Shown: piece after piece, positions 31,535 to 44,649 of the stretch
How the letters are laid out: the number at the start of each line of letters is the position of its first letter
Numbering within the stretch: position 1 is the stretch's first letter
Assembly: GCA_023548195.1 (NCBI GenBank)
Contig: JAJHZJ010000531.1
Span: forward strand, 6,621,900-6,685,899
DNA length: 64,000 bases
Direction: 5' to 3'
Source: Bettongia penicillata ogilbyi
Lineage: Eukaryota; Chordata; Mammalia; Diprotodontia; Potoroidae
Translations under genes and position numbers: made by a program
Notes under the pieces: model-generated
What the model was told of the DNA's origin: nothing
Seen by the model: only the letters and a program-made list of their open reading frames with translations
Databases searched by the model: none

Positions 31535-32465
31535 ATCAAAGTGCAAGGGAGACTTCAGCAGAGGAAGTGATTATAAAGTCCAGGGGAGGAGGGTACCAAT
31601 GAGGTCTTAATTACAAATTCTGATGCATTTTTCTCAATCCTCATCCTTCTTGATTTTTGACCACCTTCTCCTCTTGGACAGTTACTCTACCTAGGGTCAT
31701 GACAAAGCAATGGTGTCACTTATTAAAAATCGATAAATGCCCACCTTAAAAAAAAAAACAACCTGGCAACATGATCTTCCAACTTATTTTAAAAATCTTC
31801 CAAATGAAGAGTTTTAGTGAGTTTTGAACCCATTTATTAAAAAAAAATACAAAAATGCAACATCTTCCAATTTTGTTGACAAGAACAATTGACTGACACC
31901 AGGGAAGAAGGGGATGTAAAAACCCAGTTTTCAACAAAATCCCTTCCATAACTGGCAAATGGTATAAGAGTAGGGAAAGAAGGTTCTAGCTTATGCTACT
32001 GGCCAAGTTACTGCAGGATAAATAGGAAATGATTAATAGAAGGAGGGTAGTTTCCTTTGCAGTCCTATGCATTTTATTTTATGCATTTGAAAACAGTATG
32101 TTGAGAAAGGGTTCATAGACTTCACCAGACTGCCAAAGGGGTCTGTGACATAAAAAAGGTCAGGAATCTTTGCTTTGGAATGTGTCATCATTCCTTGTCC
32201 CACCCTCCCAAACCCTCTCCTCCTACCCCTCTCGACATCTCTTTTTCTCTTTTCTCTGCTGGTGGAGGAACTGGTTAGGGGGTTTGTTCATCATGACTTT
32301 ATTGTGTGGAGTTTCTGGTCAGTTATGTTTTGTTAGTATTATTCAGTTAGATACTTCAATTTTTAAAATTTCTGGTGACTTCCCTTGTCTATGAGTGGAG
32401 TCTGCACTAGATGAGACCTCAAAATGACTTCATACTTTCATACCTCGATATTGAACCCGAGCATA
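31535..32465. other. Intergenic, nothing recognised
   Basis: No gene was recognised. Short A-rich runs occur at 31,745-31,760 and 31,838-31,850. Confidence 0.35.
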
Positions 32466-32469
32466 GTGA

Positions 32470-32705
32470 GAGGTAGAGGAAGGAATTTATAGAGTACCAG
32501 CTATGTGCACTTTAACAAATATTATTTCATTTAATTCTCATAACAACCCTGCAAGGTAAATACACTTTATTATCCTCATTTTATAGTTAAGGAAACTGGG
32601 ACAGAGATTGTACAGAGTCACGAAGCTAGTAAGTGTTCGAGGTTGGATCTGAACTCGGGTCTTCCTGACTCCAGAGCCAGCACTCTATCCATTTCATCAC
32701 CTAGT
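32470..32705 (-). mobile_element. MIR-like SINE, antisense
   Basis: AGGTTGGATCTGAACTCGGG, GTCTTCCTGACTCCAGAGCC and CACTCTATCCATTTCATCAC are the reverse complement of a tRNA-type SINE head. TTTATAGTTAAGGAAACTGG and CATAACAACCCTGCAAGG belong to its body. Confidence 0.8.
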
Positions 32706-32769
32706 TTCCTTAGAGTAAGAGGTTTCCATTCTATATTATCTTATATTTTAGTAACTTGGATGTCATAGT

Positions 32770-32890
32770 GCTCATCCCCTATTAGATGTGAGTTCCATAT
32801 GGACAGGTGCTGCATTTTATTTAGACTTTATATCTCACCTAGCATAGTGCTCAGAATAGGTATTTAATAAATGTTTGTTAAATTGAATTC
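32770..32890 (+). repeat. L2-type 3' end
   Basis: CACCTAGCATAGTGCTCAGA then TATTTAATAAATGTTTGTTA is the standard 3' terminus of L2/CR1-type LINEs. Confidence 0.7.
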
Positions 32891-33114
32891 TTACCTTCCC
32901 ACTACTCTTTCAATATTTTCCTGGGATACTTGTTACAGGAAGTTTAGTTAAGTAAGATAAACTACAGATCTGGATTGGAGGGTTTGGGGAAGAAAAGCAG
33001 TTGGAACAAAAGGAGTTTTTGAAAATTCAGAAATCATACCGGTTTTTTTTTCTTAATCAAAGGACAGAAGAAAAGTTAAGAAACTGGTAGTTGCTTATCC
33101 TGCATTCTCAAAGA

Positions 33115-33265
33115 ACACTACTACATCAGGAAGATGACACATGACTTGCAAGTGAATTGGATTACAGTGAGGCAGGTCTGTGCAGTCATCAGCTTCACTT
33201 TCTCCTCTGGAGCTATCTGACCCCAGGGGCAAGATATACATCAGGATGGCTGGAGAGGTTGGTAG
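33115..33265 (-). mobile_element. SINE with RTE-like tail, fragment
   Basis: Words ATGACACATGACTTGCAAGT and GTCTGTGCAGTCATCAGCTT align with the SINE at 41,868-42,165 in the same orientation. Confidence 0.55.
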
Positions 33266-33464
33266 AAATCCAGTAAAATAAATATTTCTTCATAGTTCCC
33301 ACATATGGCCTTTCCTTTTTATTCTCCCACTACTTCTCCCACTACTTAGTCAAGCACTTCTCATGACTAAATGATCACTAAAGCTTAAACTCTTTGCCTT
33401 CCCTTTTGCCCCACAAAACTATACTATACACTACAACCAGATTTCGTATAGCTAAATAGCAACT

Positions 33465-33845
33465 TTGTAATGTCACTCCTCTGATGAGAAAATTCTAATG
33501 ACTTCCTTTTGTTGACAAAATTGATCTTAATTTCTCAGCTTGACATTCAATGAATCAATGAGTGTCCCTACCACCCCACTGCCTATGTAGACTTTTCTAC
33601 CACTTCTCAGACTTTCTATTTTAGTCAAGCCAGTCTGTCTGTCAAAAGCACCTATTTTTGTTCATGCTGTTTCTTCAACCTAGAATGTTTTTCCCTCTCT
33701 CTTGCCCATCCAAATCTTCTAGCATCCTTCTCAAATCCCATGTCCCCTACCTGACTACTACAGGCTGCAAATCTCCCCTTCTCTGAATACTTATAGCCTA
33801 TAGCATTTATTTTGATACTTAATCATATACTATCATCTGTTGTAA
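33465..33845 (+). repeat. L2-type LINE fragment, sense
   Basis: AATGTCACTCCTCTGATGAG, CTTCAACCTAGAATGTTTTT and TCTAGCATCCTTCTCAAATC correspond to the L2 3' coding and post-coding region. Confidence 0.6.
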
Positions 33846-34429
33846 CCTGAGGTGAGTAGCCCAGTCATACACATAGAAAATGGAAGAACCAGGATCTCTA
33901 ATTACAAATGCACAGCTCTTTCCAGTGTGCCATTTCATGTGAATTTTCAAGAATTACCTTCTTCAATCCAATACCAAGTACTATACCTATGAGAATCTAA
34001 GAATTTAGGATTTTTATATTTAATCTGTAGAAACTATACCCACTTAAACACTAGGAAACTTAGGTCTAGGTTCCTCAAAGGCTTGTTCTTAACACAGGCA
34101 AAGTAAAAAGAACTGAGGTTAATAGCTAGATGATTCTGTTCAGTAGTAGTGGAAAGAGCAAGGTTTAAATCCCAGCTCTGGTAGTCACTACTTATGTAAT
34201 TAAGTCAGCCCTCTAGACCAATCCCTTCACTTTGTAAGTGGATCAAACTAAGTCGGCTAGATATTAAGTCACTTGCCTACAATTACATAAGTCAGGGTCA
34301 CAAAAATCTAGGAGCACAAACTTCTGTCATTAATCCTTCCATGGTGCTGATGCCATATTAATGCAACTCTAGAGTTTTCAATGAATGTTCATACTCATTA
34401 TACTATACAAACTCGCAACTACCTTGTGA

Positions 34430-34570
34430 GGTTGGTAGGGTGGGTATTATTTCTTTTACAGCTGAGGAAACAGGCTCCTAGACATAGGTGATTTGTCCAA
34501 AGTCACTTGAATAAGTGACAGTTAGCTAAAGAACTAAGCTCCACTGACTTCTCACTCCAAGTCATTTCCA
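34430..34570 (-). repeat. MIR-like SINE fragment, antisense
   Basis: TTACAGCTGAGGAAACAGGC and TTTGTCCAAAGTCACTTGAA are MIR-type words in antisense. Confidence 0.55.
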
Positions 34571-34866
34571 TTCCATTAAGATTACCATTGATCCTATAAA
34601 CCCAATTCTCCTTTCCCATATTACCTACAAAAACAATATTCCATGGGCAATGACAGCTAAGTTGCATAGCAGAATGACCAGTTTTTTGTTAATTTCAGAA
34701 TCATGGAACTATAGAGACCATTTGGGTCTGTGAATTCATTTTTTATTATCTTGATGACTTTATTTCAACACAATTAATTTCCTTTCTAATCTTATGTGAT
34801 TTTGTGCATTTGAAAATATTATTCTGAGACATCCATAGGTTTCAGTTGACTGACAAAAGAGGTTCA

Positions 34867-34867
<1 letters not shown>

Positions 34868-34902
<35 letters not shown>
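34868..34902 (+). repeat. (CA)n microsatellite
   Basis: About 17 uninterrupted CA units, the longest dinucleotide run in the window. Confidence 0.95.
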
Positions 34903-34959
34903 CTGTAAGAAACCTTGCCCTACTCCAACCTAAACCTGAAGAGGAATCCTGAGAAGTGG

Positions 34960-35260
34960 GTCATCCACTCTCATTGTAAATATGATACAGAAAACACCAA
35001 CCCCACTGGCAGCCCATTCCATTTTTGAACAGCTCCAATTTTCAGTTCTCCCTTACATTGAACTATATTTTGTCTCCCTACAACTTTAATCTATTCCTAG
35101 TTCTGCCTTTTAGGGCACAGAATCCTTTCCACATATAGCTATTCAAATATCTGAGGACAGCTATTATGTCATTGAGTCTTCTGTCCCCCAGACTAAATAT
35201 CCCCAGATGCTTCAACATATGGCATGGTCTCTAGGGCCTTTACTATTCTGGCCCTACCCC
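34960..35260. repeat. Ancient interspersed repeat, family uncertain
   Basis: Text such as TATTCAAATATCTGAGGACAGCTATTATGTC resembles a widespread old mammalian repeat with the same order of words as at 36,410-36,650. The family could not be named. Confidence 0.35.
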
Positions 35261-35400
35261 TATGAGTTCCCAGATCATCAGTGTCTTCAGTGACTGCATT
35301 TCTGAAGTCAATTTATATGTTATTTAGTATTTTGAGATTATTTTAATCCTTCAGTCAGTTAACAAATACTTGAAAAGAAACTAAATTGATCTTTTAAAAA

Positions 35401-38400
35401 AGTATTTGTATATTTCCATTTTAGGTAAACATATTAACAAAAGCTTTATTTTACATTGGCATTAAGAATTAAATGCAAATCAGTCTCAGAAATACATTTG
35501 AAAGCTTTCTAAAGCAATGGGAAATACTACAAAAATGTTACATAATAGTGCACCAGTTTTTTTTTAAACATTAAACAATAAAATAACAGACTTTATCATA
35601 AAACTCTTCCTTCTAGAAGAAATTGTTACAATATAAAATACACATGTTATTGATCTCCCTTCTTCATCCCATTTTCTCATTACTAGGACAATGGATTATA
35701 GTTCTTTTTTTAAGCCATGTATTATAAAAGTGATATAAAACAGGAAAAGAAAAACCTAAAATTGGTACCACAGAAAACACATTTTTGAAAGGGTAAAGGA
35801 CCAACTTTTTATCTTCTAGATTCCAATTTCAAAGCTGGACTGTAGCAAAGTGCTTACACTGAAAATGTCAGCTCCCTTGAGAGTGGCTTTTCTCAATGAG
35901 CATCTTGTTTGGTTGCTTTGACTAACAAGAGTTATTACCTGGGCTGCAGAACCACATTTCACTCGATAGCAGAACTTGTTCTGGGGATAAGACTTCAAAT
36001 ATTTTGAGGTCCCTTTTTGCAGCCTGAAAATTTGAAGTGAATTTTCTGAAAACAGTTCAATTTTCCCCTAAGTGCAACATATTGTTGTTCATGTCACAAG
36101 TGTTCCAAAACACTAATAATACTTGTATTTATTTAATACTTTTTAGCTTCTCAAAGAGCTGTCTCATCAGATTACAAAACTATCAAGGAAGAGGCTTGTA
36201 GCCTTACATTTCAGGGAGAGGAGACTGAGTACAAGAATAAATCAGGAACAAGAAGAGGAAAATCTAGGTAACAGGTGAATGTAGGAAATTCAAGTTCAAA
36301 TACCATTTTTAAAAGAAAGTGCAGTTATAATTAGGACCTAGCTAACTAGATTTTCCAAGGATCAGGAATGAGGTTTCGCATGCAAAGGAAGGTGAGTCAG
36401 AACCCAGGATCACAATCTTAGAGCTGGAAGGAATCTTGGGGACCACGGAGGCTAAATCACATCAGGAAGGGTATGTCCCTTACAAATGATCATCCAGCCT
36501 TCACTTGAAGCCTGCGTAATGAAAGGAATACTCTACTACCTTCACATTCCACTTTCGGACAGCTCAAATGGTAAGAAAGGTCTTCAAGTCTAAAATGAAG
36601 TCTCTGCCACTTGCACCCAATGTTCCTAGTTTTTGTCCCTGGCCACCACTGTGACTATATTCTAGTCTTGAGATTTAAGATCTAGAGCTCTCTAAGAGAG
36701 ACTAATATATGTTTTTTAATCAAAAAAGAAACAGTGATGGAATATAATTCTGGTAAAATTTTATAAGTAGGTAAAATTTTGGAGTAGGAAAAGTTTCTCT
36801 TTTCATCTCTTTTCTGTAAACTTTCCCTTTCCTCTCTAAGTCCTTACATTAGCATCTTCCTCCCTCTTACCAGGTATCTAATACTCCATGGCTGCCCTGG
36901 GCTGTGGGAGATAAAGGAAAGTAGTAGGATATATATTAAAAGAAAGATGGTAGGGATTTTCTGTGCTTTTCCCCTTAACGATCATTTTTCATTTGAAAAC
37001 ACCAAAAGGAGAGGACAAGATCCAACAGAAAGGAGAGAGTTACAAGTGATATTAACTCTAACAACTACAGAAGAAATTTATGGTAGAGCCTTCTCTCTCT
37101 CAATGCACACTCAAATTATTCTACCTGCTATACTCTATCATAAGGGTGGTCTTGGGAACCCAAATCATCAAAACTGTGAGGGTTGGTAGTAGGAAGAACT
37201 GCTAAAAGGCAAACAAGAGGGAGAATACAAGAGGGACTGACAGCTGACAGCTTCTGTTGTCCTACAGTCTGCTCTCAGTGAAGATGTGGGAAATACCCAC
37301 TATGAACACTAGTAACAAGGGAAAGAAATTCTGTCATTGCCTGGGTTCCTGGAAGTATTTTAGTGGAGGAAAAAGGGGACTGTGATAGTGGAAAATGTAT
37401 TGGATTTGGACTCACAGAACCTAGGTTAAAATCTTGGTTGTATTTTCAAATTTAAAATCTATACTCCTATGATTAGGGAATGGAAGGGGGCCAGGGTGGA
37501 CCTAAGTTAGGCCCAGCAGAGGCTACCAACCATAAAAGCTCATGAAGTTTTAGCCAGTGGGACTGATTTAGCAAAACCAAGGAGAGGCAAAGAGCAATTT
37601 TTAAAATATTGCTAGAAGATACATTCTGATAAATATCTTCAACATCAAAATGGTAGCCAAGCACTAAAATAATCTGAGGGAACAAAAAAATGGATAGAAG
37701 CTGATTTGGATTTAATTGGCATTCTAGAGCAATAATTCCCCTGCCCTGGTTTTGAACCTTGCCCCGGTTCCAGGTACTGAAGGGGGTGTTATGTAATTCT
37801 CAAAATAAAATTAATCATAAAAATGCTATATGCTCTACATTTTCATGAAGGGGAAATGTGGCAGGCTCAAGAATAGGGTGTCACAACTACATAAAAGTTG
37901 GGAATTCAGACCCTAATGGAAAGGTGAACAAGAGAAATAAAAATTTTATAATATCTAGCTCTAGAACCTGATCCCACAATCAATAATATTAAAAAGTGAA
38001 GACAGGAACACATTACATCTTTTTTTCTTTTTGGTTTTCTTGTTGTGTTGAATATTCTCCAGCTTTGTTTTTCACACATTAGGCCTACCTATCCTGAACT
38101 ATTAGGTGGCAGGGATCTTTGGTATGCACTCTGAATCCTGGTCAGAATCTTTTGGTACTGAAAAGTCAGAATATTACCCCATAAATTTCATTAAGCTATC
38201 CTGTCTTTAGAGAATTCACTTGTAGTACTGTCCACGTAATTTCATCCCTGTAAGACATTTTTTCCCCTCATGCAAATCCACAATTTGTAACTTAGCCTCT
38301 TAGAGGGTTTCCCTGCGGGGAACACAAAGATTTAAATGGCTTTCTCAAGGTTGTATCCGCAGTAGGTGTCAGGGGCAGGACATGAATCCAGGTCTTCCTG

Positions 38401-39475
38401 GCTTGAAAGTCAGTCCTCTATCTATGATGCTATGCTGCTGGTCCACATTTTTAGTATTCTGAAATAGATTCTACTGGTAAATGATAAAATTACATATGTC
38501 TCTATATTTCCCCTCAGACTTATGACTAAGAGCAAGAATACCTCATTTTTGATACCTCTTTAAGTTATCCACTAAAAGCACTTGATCAATTTCTTGAAGC
38601 AACGTTTAGTCATGGTTGTCTTACTTCAGCAACATTCCACTTAAAGGCTTTCAACAATCAGCTAGGTTGTGGTGACTGTGTCTTGAACAGCAAGGTAGTG
38701 TTATGACCTGTTAACACTTTTTTACATAATACTGATCCTTCTACATATCACAAATCACTTCCAGGAACAGAGCTCAAAGTTACTGTAGAATATCTTTCCA
38801 AATCTTTAGCTTCTCTTTGTGTTCACCTTTTCTTGGTGCTAACTTGCTGCTAATGCCAGGGGATAGTCAGAGAAAAAATGAAACAAAATTAGCAGACTCA
38901 AAGAAATGTTATTAGGAAAAGTTTGGTGTGGGAAGAAGTCCAATCTATTGCCTAAAAGTATTTCAATTTTCCATGCTGCCATTGTCCAAGTAGCATAGGG
39001 AACTGAGAGTTAGCTTTTCTGTGTGCACTTAGAGGAGAACTTGGCCATGCAGAAGAGACCCAGCTCTCAATCTAGCACTAGTTCTAATACTTCAAAAAAA
39101 AACACAGATACATTTGAATATATTTTGTACTTAAGACCACACAGATTTAAGCATTCTTAACACCCGGCATTCTGATATCAAACAGAGCTGAAGTTGTGCA
39201 ACACTGCAAAAAAGACCACATTTTTAAAATGGCTTCAAACATAATCTGACACCTTAAATGTGTCGTATAAAGGAAATTTACTCTTTGGCAGGTCTCCAAA
39301 CTCAGAACAAACATTTCAAGCAACCCATGAGTTGGAGGGAATACATTTGAAAATGCTGGACACCACTTTGAAAAAATAGGCACAGCTTTTTAAAAAACAT
39401 TAGAAATGGCTGTGAGACTATTGTAAGAATGTGCATTCTGTAGCTTTATGAGGCATCAGGGTTGATAAGGCATTT
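35401..39475 (-). other. AHRR: AHRR 3' UTR and downstream region
   Basis: This lies 3' of the AHRR stop codon. Human AHRR has a long 3' UTR, so much of it may be transcribed. Two polyadenylation signals (AATAAA in minus sense) are at 36,128-36,133 and 35,445-35,450; the second is followed by unique sequence and is the better candidate for the gene end. A SINE fragment lies at 38,320-38,445 and old repeats at 36,405-36,650. No separate gene is seen; a frame at 36,947-37,189 lacks a domain. Confidence 0.35.
38320..38445 (-). repeat. SINE fragment, antisense
   Basis: CATGAATCCAGGTCTTCCTG with AGTCAGTCCTCTATCTATGA is a decayed SINE head in antisense. Confidence 0.6.
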
Positions 39476-40526
39476 TTAGGAAAAATCACTTGAACACCAC
39501 TTTGGCCATGACCAGCCCATGGGAGGAGAATCCAAAGGTTCACGCTTAATCATCTGGACCATTCCAGGAGCTTTAAAATCACACTGTAGCTTATAAGCCT
39601 GATGCTCATTGTGTCCCTTCATATTTGTTGAACTGGGACTATACAAGTGGTTGTAGTATTCTGTGTCTTGTAAGCCATGCACGCGTTCCAGATAGGCACA
39701 GTTTGGTGAATAAAATGGTGGGACTTCTTTCCCAGATATATTGATGGCTCTGTTGTTGGGATGAGTGCTCACAACACACTGTCCATGGTGAGGGGGATAA
39801 GCATAATGTTTGGGGTTTTCACAGGGAGACAAGTGCTCGGTGAAATCTGGTTCTGTTTTAAAATGCACCCTGTTAGGAAAACTAATAAGACGTCTCTTGA
39901 CCACACTGCTTTCCCCTAGCCACACCTGATTTTGTGAAACTGGGTAGCCATCTATTCCATTATCGGAATCAGAATCATTTTCCATTTTGATGGGTATATC
40001 TAAAGGTATCATTGGATTGTATAGAGTTTCTGGGGGTATCAATGCACTTTGCAATTTGACATTTTCTGAAGTGTAGCTTCCCACAGCAAGATGCTGAAAA
40101 CCTGGACAAGACTGGCAATTCTCCATCCCCCCTTGATGGGGATGGCAACTGGATGGAGGATTTAAATGACCTTGATCTCCATTATAGAAAGGCCTGATTA
40201 TTCGGTTGGGGTAGGCACTTAGCGGTGAATTCATAGCTTGAGAATTGGATGAACTTCTGAAGGTAGAAATACTGTTTGTATTACATGTGTTTTGGACACC
40301 TGCATAGGGCATGCAAGAATTTAGGGCTTCCTCTTGTAAAAAACTTTTGTCAGTTTTATTTGGTTCAAACTTCAGTTTGATACCATCTGGATCATGTTTT
40401 TCTGCTGTCCAATTCAGATGCTTCATGGGTCCCAGGGTTTCAATGGAGCAATTATACATCAGAGGTTCTCTCCGTCCTTTCCCACTGGTGGCACTGCCTG
40501 GTATCTTCAGATGTTCTTCCTCTTCC
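39476..40526 (-). CDS. AHRR: AHRR, last coding exon (repression domain)
   Basis: This exon encodes the C-terminal 349 residues or so of the aryl hydrocarbon receptor repressor. AHRR is a nuclear bHLH-PAS protein that pairs with ARNT and shuts down AHR target genes such as CYP1A1. It enters from the acceptor TTATTAACAATAG with EEEEHLKIPG and runs to a TAA at 39,476-39,478. Order and key words match human AHRR: ETLGPMKHLNWTAEKH (human has TPGPTKPLPWTAGKH), VSQNQVWLGES, and VKREPLDS-like IKREPLDS near the end. Three SUMO consensus sites of human AHRR are retained: IKME (39,980-39,991), FKTE (39,851-39,862) and IKRE (39,539-39,550). SUMOylation at these sites supports repression in human and mouse. 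No stop or frameshift is seen. The exon is AT-richer and less proline-rich than the human one. Confidence 0.95.
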
Positions 40527-41867
40527 CTATTGTTAATAACAGAAAGAAATAAGCCATGAGATAGAAAGGAATTCTGTTGATGATGGTCATTTTAAAACTG
40601 TCTTTAAGTGCAGCTCAAAAATCAAGCAACAAAGCTTCCTATAATTGTCCCCAATACCAATAAATCAATCAGTGGGAGTTTATCTAGTACTCATTTTGTT
40701 CTATGCACTATGGGATCGAAAAGAAATGTAAGATACAGCACTTGCCCACAAAGGACTGATAAGTCAAGTTATTACAACATGTACAAATGAAATAATTTAT
40801 AAATAAGATGCCATTTTCTAAAACAACTTTTTTTTCACTCGAATCTGTGATTTCACTAATATAGGGAACACGATTGGAAAATCCCTCTGCAGTGTACCCT
40901 GGCATCTATTCTATAATTTATATTGTTAGAGAGTTTCCTAGTATACTATCTGGGAAAAGTAACCCAATGGAGAGATGAAATGAGTTGCCTTTCACACAGC
41001 TATTAAATGTCAGAGGAAAGAACCGAGCTTGATCTCCCTGACTCCAAGGCCAATGCTCCATCCGGAAGGTAATTATATACTAATGTAATTAGGTGTTCAA
41101 CAACATACTTTCTTCATACCATTCTTCATTAACTTCCCATCTGAAAAGTCACTATGACCCTTTCTTCTAAGGCTAACTTCTTTCTATATATATCGTTTAT
41201 TTGTCGAGTTTCTGCCTTTCTTTGTATCCTCAGTATTTAGCCTAACTCCTGCTCCATAATGAGCACTTCATAAGCACTTGCTGATGGATTCCAGATCACT
41301 TACAAAGTTGGCCCCTGTATTTACAGTGCCCTGTATGTAGCTGATGAAGTTCTTGTACTGTTTTGAAACCAGTTAATAGCAAATATTCATCCTGACAAAT
41401 GCTGGAACTAGCTGTAACAACAATTCCGTCGTCATAAACCAACTGCACATTTTCATAACATCAAACTCACTGGAAAACAGCACATTCCAACTGGTATAAA
41501 AACATTCTACATGCTGCTTAAAATGGGCAGTGCTCTTTTGGTCATATGATTCACTAAAAATATAAACTGACTGACAACAATGAAAAAATGAGATTGGATA
41601 AGGAAAAGCATGAGGAGATAAACTTTATAGGCAAACAATATAAAAGGCAATATGAAAATTCTAAGTAGATGCAATGTATTAAAGTGTTGAGCCCCACAAT
41701 AATTACAAAGATAACTTAATAATGTAAATAAATGGCTTTCCTTTGTGTGTGTATGTATTTGCATGCTTGTGCATATTAGTTGATAATACAGCAATCTAAG
41801 ACAGAATGAAAATTTCATGATATAGACAAATTAGAAATCAATTCAATATACATATGTGTGTGTGTTC

Positions 41868-42165
41868 GTCCTTCATTGCCAAAGAAGACCATGCCATCAA
41901 AGAAATGATGACATGACTTACGCTTGACTTTGTTTTGAGTGAGGAGGGCTGTGCAGATCACCAGCCTCACTTCTCCTCCAGGGCCATTTGATTCCAGTGA
42001 CCAGATTCCTCAGGATGACTGGAGATATGACCCAGGATGAGGCAGTTGGGGTTAACTGACTTACTCAAAGTCACACAGCTAGTGAGTGTCAAGTGTCTGA
42101 GGTGAGATTTGAACTCAGGTCCTTCTGACTCCTGTACTGGTGCTCTATCCGCACCTAGCTGCCCC
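41868..42165 (-). mobile_element. tRNA-headed SINE with RTE-like tail
   Basis: In minus sense it starts GGCAGCTAGGTGCGGATAGA. It has the B-box-like GACCTGAGTTCAAATC and CTAGCTGTGTGACTTTGAG, then a unique body (CTGGAGGAGAAGTGAGGCTG). It ends GGCAATGAAGGACGAACACA. The tail type suggests mobilisation by an RTE-clade LINE. This is the most complete of the three copies here. Confidence 0.8.
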
Positions 42166-42319
42166 ATGATGAAAAGAGTAGAACACTGGGAAAGACCACC
42201 TATGATTTTCTTATCTATTTCCTGTGGAGCAGTTACTGGAAAAATAGAAGTCAATATGAAAATTTTTCATAAAATCAAACTAACTGGAAAGAATCTTAAG
42301 TAGAGACATATGTGTACAA

Positions 42320-43300
42320 CAGTGAATAAAAATGTATTTAGCGCCTCTCATGTAGCAGGCACACTGCTACGGGCTGGAGACAAAAGACAGTCCTTGCTCT
42401 CAAGGAGCTCACGTTATAATGGGAAAGACTACATGCAAAGGAGATTATGAAAGATAAACTGGAGATAATCAACAAAGGGAAGGCTTCCTATAGAAAGTGG
42501 GATTTTATCTGGGCCTGAAAGGAAGTGAGGAGGCACAGAGGAGGGAGGGCATTCCAAGTAGGGGAGGACAACCAGTGAAGATGCCTGGTGTCAGGAGAGG
42601 AATAGCAAGGAGCTTAAGGTTGCTAAGTAAATGGGAAGGTAGGAGGATAAGCAGACTAAAAAGGAGGGAGTGGGAGAGGTTATAAAGGGCTTTGAACTCC
42701 AAATAAAAGATTTCATGACTGATTCTGGAGGTGAAAAGAAGCCAGTGGAGTTTACTCAGTAAGGGTGGGAAGGAGAGGGATCAGACTTATGTTTTAGGAA
42801 GATCACTGAGAGTTGAGTGGTCAGATCAGGGGTGGCAATAGTAGCAAGCAGACCAGGCCTTAGAACAAGGGCCTGCACCAGGGTGGAGGTAGTGTCAGAG
42901 GACAGAAAGGGGCACATGTTAGAGGTGTTACAAAGGTAAAACTGCCAGGCCTTTGCAGCATATTTGATATGGGAGGTGAGAGTGTGTACGCAATCAAAGA
43001 AAACACCTAGGTTGCAAGCCGATGTTGGTGGTGCCTTAGACAGCAATAGGGAAATTTAGAAGATGGGAACGTAGGTGGGAAAAGATGATGAGCTCAGTTT
43101 TGGACATGGTGAGTCTAGAGGTCCACAGACCCTCCAGTTTGAGATATCCAACAGGCAGTTGGAGATGTGAGACTGGAGGTGAAAAAGCCAATGATTAATA
43201 ACCATAACAGGGAAAACATAGCATAGTTCATACATCATCCTTAGGTTTATACTTCTCTCCCAAAAGGTTGTATGTTTGTACCAATTACCACTAAAAGACT
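42320..43300 (-). mobile_element. CR1/L3-clade LINE, antisense
   Basis: The plus strand is the reverse complement of CR1/L3-type coding sequence. GTTTTGGACATGGTGAGTCT and GAGATATCCAACAGGCAGTT mirror the sense words TGGATGTCCAGCAGACACTG and CTATGTCCAAAACAGGACTC at 60,220-60,270. TTTTAGGAAGATCACTGAGA mirrors GGTGATTTTCCTAAACTCCA at 60,570. The reading frame is broken. Confidence 0.7.
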
Positions 43301-44509
43301 CCTAAGAAAGAGACCGTGGTGAGGTTCACTGGAATGGTGCAAGTCCAGGATATAAGATACCAAAGCTTGAGCAACAAAGAAGGATCATGGGCAGCCACTA
43401 GGCAGGGGTTAATGTGGAGCTCATAACTGGGATAATGTACGTCCTGACCAACATGTACTAAGTAATTCCTGTGGATCTCTGTGTGGGGTAGGAGGTAGGG
43501 GTTCAAATGTGAGATAATCTGCCCTCACCAGCGGTAAGGTACTTGTACAAATAACTCAGATACTCAATACTGCGTGACAAGGACATTAGAAAGTTACCAA
43601 ACTAAGAGCTGTGTGAGGTCTGAGAGTGAAGGTCCTACCGCAGTGTGAAGGTTGCTCACTGGTACAGGAAACACAGAGTGAGATCAGCTACCCAGGAGGT
43701 TAGAAGCAGGTTACCAAGCCAAAATTTGGAAAAGAGAATAGCAGGCTTAACAGTTTTTACATTAAATTAATTTCAAAAGTAATAATTTTTAAACAACGAT
43801 CAGAAACACAGAAGAGAGCCATGATGCTAAGTCAAGATAGAAACAACAGAAATCAGAGTTGGGAGATGCGGGGAAAGTATAACATTTTAGGTTCATGGTT
43901 GGACCAAGGTTCAGGGCAGAGAGGAGGAGCTGAGTGTTGGAGGGCCCATCTGCCTCTGTCTCTTGGTTTCGTTCATGAATAAACTCAAGCCTCACAGGCC
44001 TTTCCCTGAAATGAGGCACTACTGGATAAGGAAATTCTTATCAGTGTAGGTTAATGCTCTCTCTACAGCTTTGCAGCCTTAAAAGAGTTGTCTCTCTGAG
44101 ATGTAAAATTATTTGGCAAGAGTTAAACAGCTAGCATACATCAGAGTCAGATGTTTCTGGCTTTGAGGCCAGCTCTCTAAGTTGCATCTGCCTTTCTCAC
44201 ATTGAGAAAGCGCATAAATATGTGTTGAATTGAAGGGTCCTGGCTTTTAGCAGCCTGCTTCTTCATAGATTCCTAATGATTATAAATGAAATATGTACAC
44301 ATGAGTAAATGAAAATGCATTTGTCTTTCCATAAATGTATTTGAATTTCATTCTAGCAAGTTAGTAATAGATGTATTTACTAAAGGCAGTAATGAAGGAA
44401 AACCTTCTTGTTAAACAAACAAAAACTTCCTTTGAGAGGACAAGTGAATTTGTTATTCCTTCTGCCCTCTCTCTGACTTAGTCAAACTTGGAGACTGCTT
44501 ATCCATCCA

Positions 44510-44532
44510 TGCATTCATTCATTCATTCATCA
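44510..44532 (+). repeat. (ATTC)n microsatellite
   Basis: About five ATTC units after a CATCCATC run. Confidence 0.85.
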
Positions 44533-44649
44533 GGGGGTCTTTGACCCTGAAATATAAATATATGTATAGCTATCCAGTACAGAGGAGCTAAGTGTGGAAA
44601 CACCTACTGATTCTAAGCAGTATACTTAAAGACACCCAAATATACTTAC

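Larger units (their letters stand above)
40527..44649 (-). other. AHRR: AHRR intron rich in repeats
   Basis: This intron separates the last two coding exons (donor AAA followed by GTAAGT at 44,649; acceptor at 40,527). It holds a SINE fragment (about 40,975-41,070), an L2 end (about 41,230-41,290), an RTE-tailed SINE (41,868-42,165), a CR1/L3 element (42,320-43,300) and a SINE fragment (about 44,075-44,235). Positions 43,300-44,070 contain nothing I can name. Confidence 0.7.
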
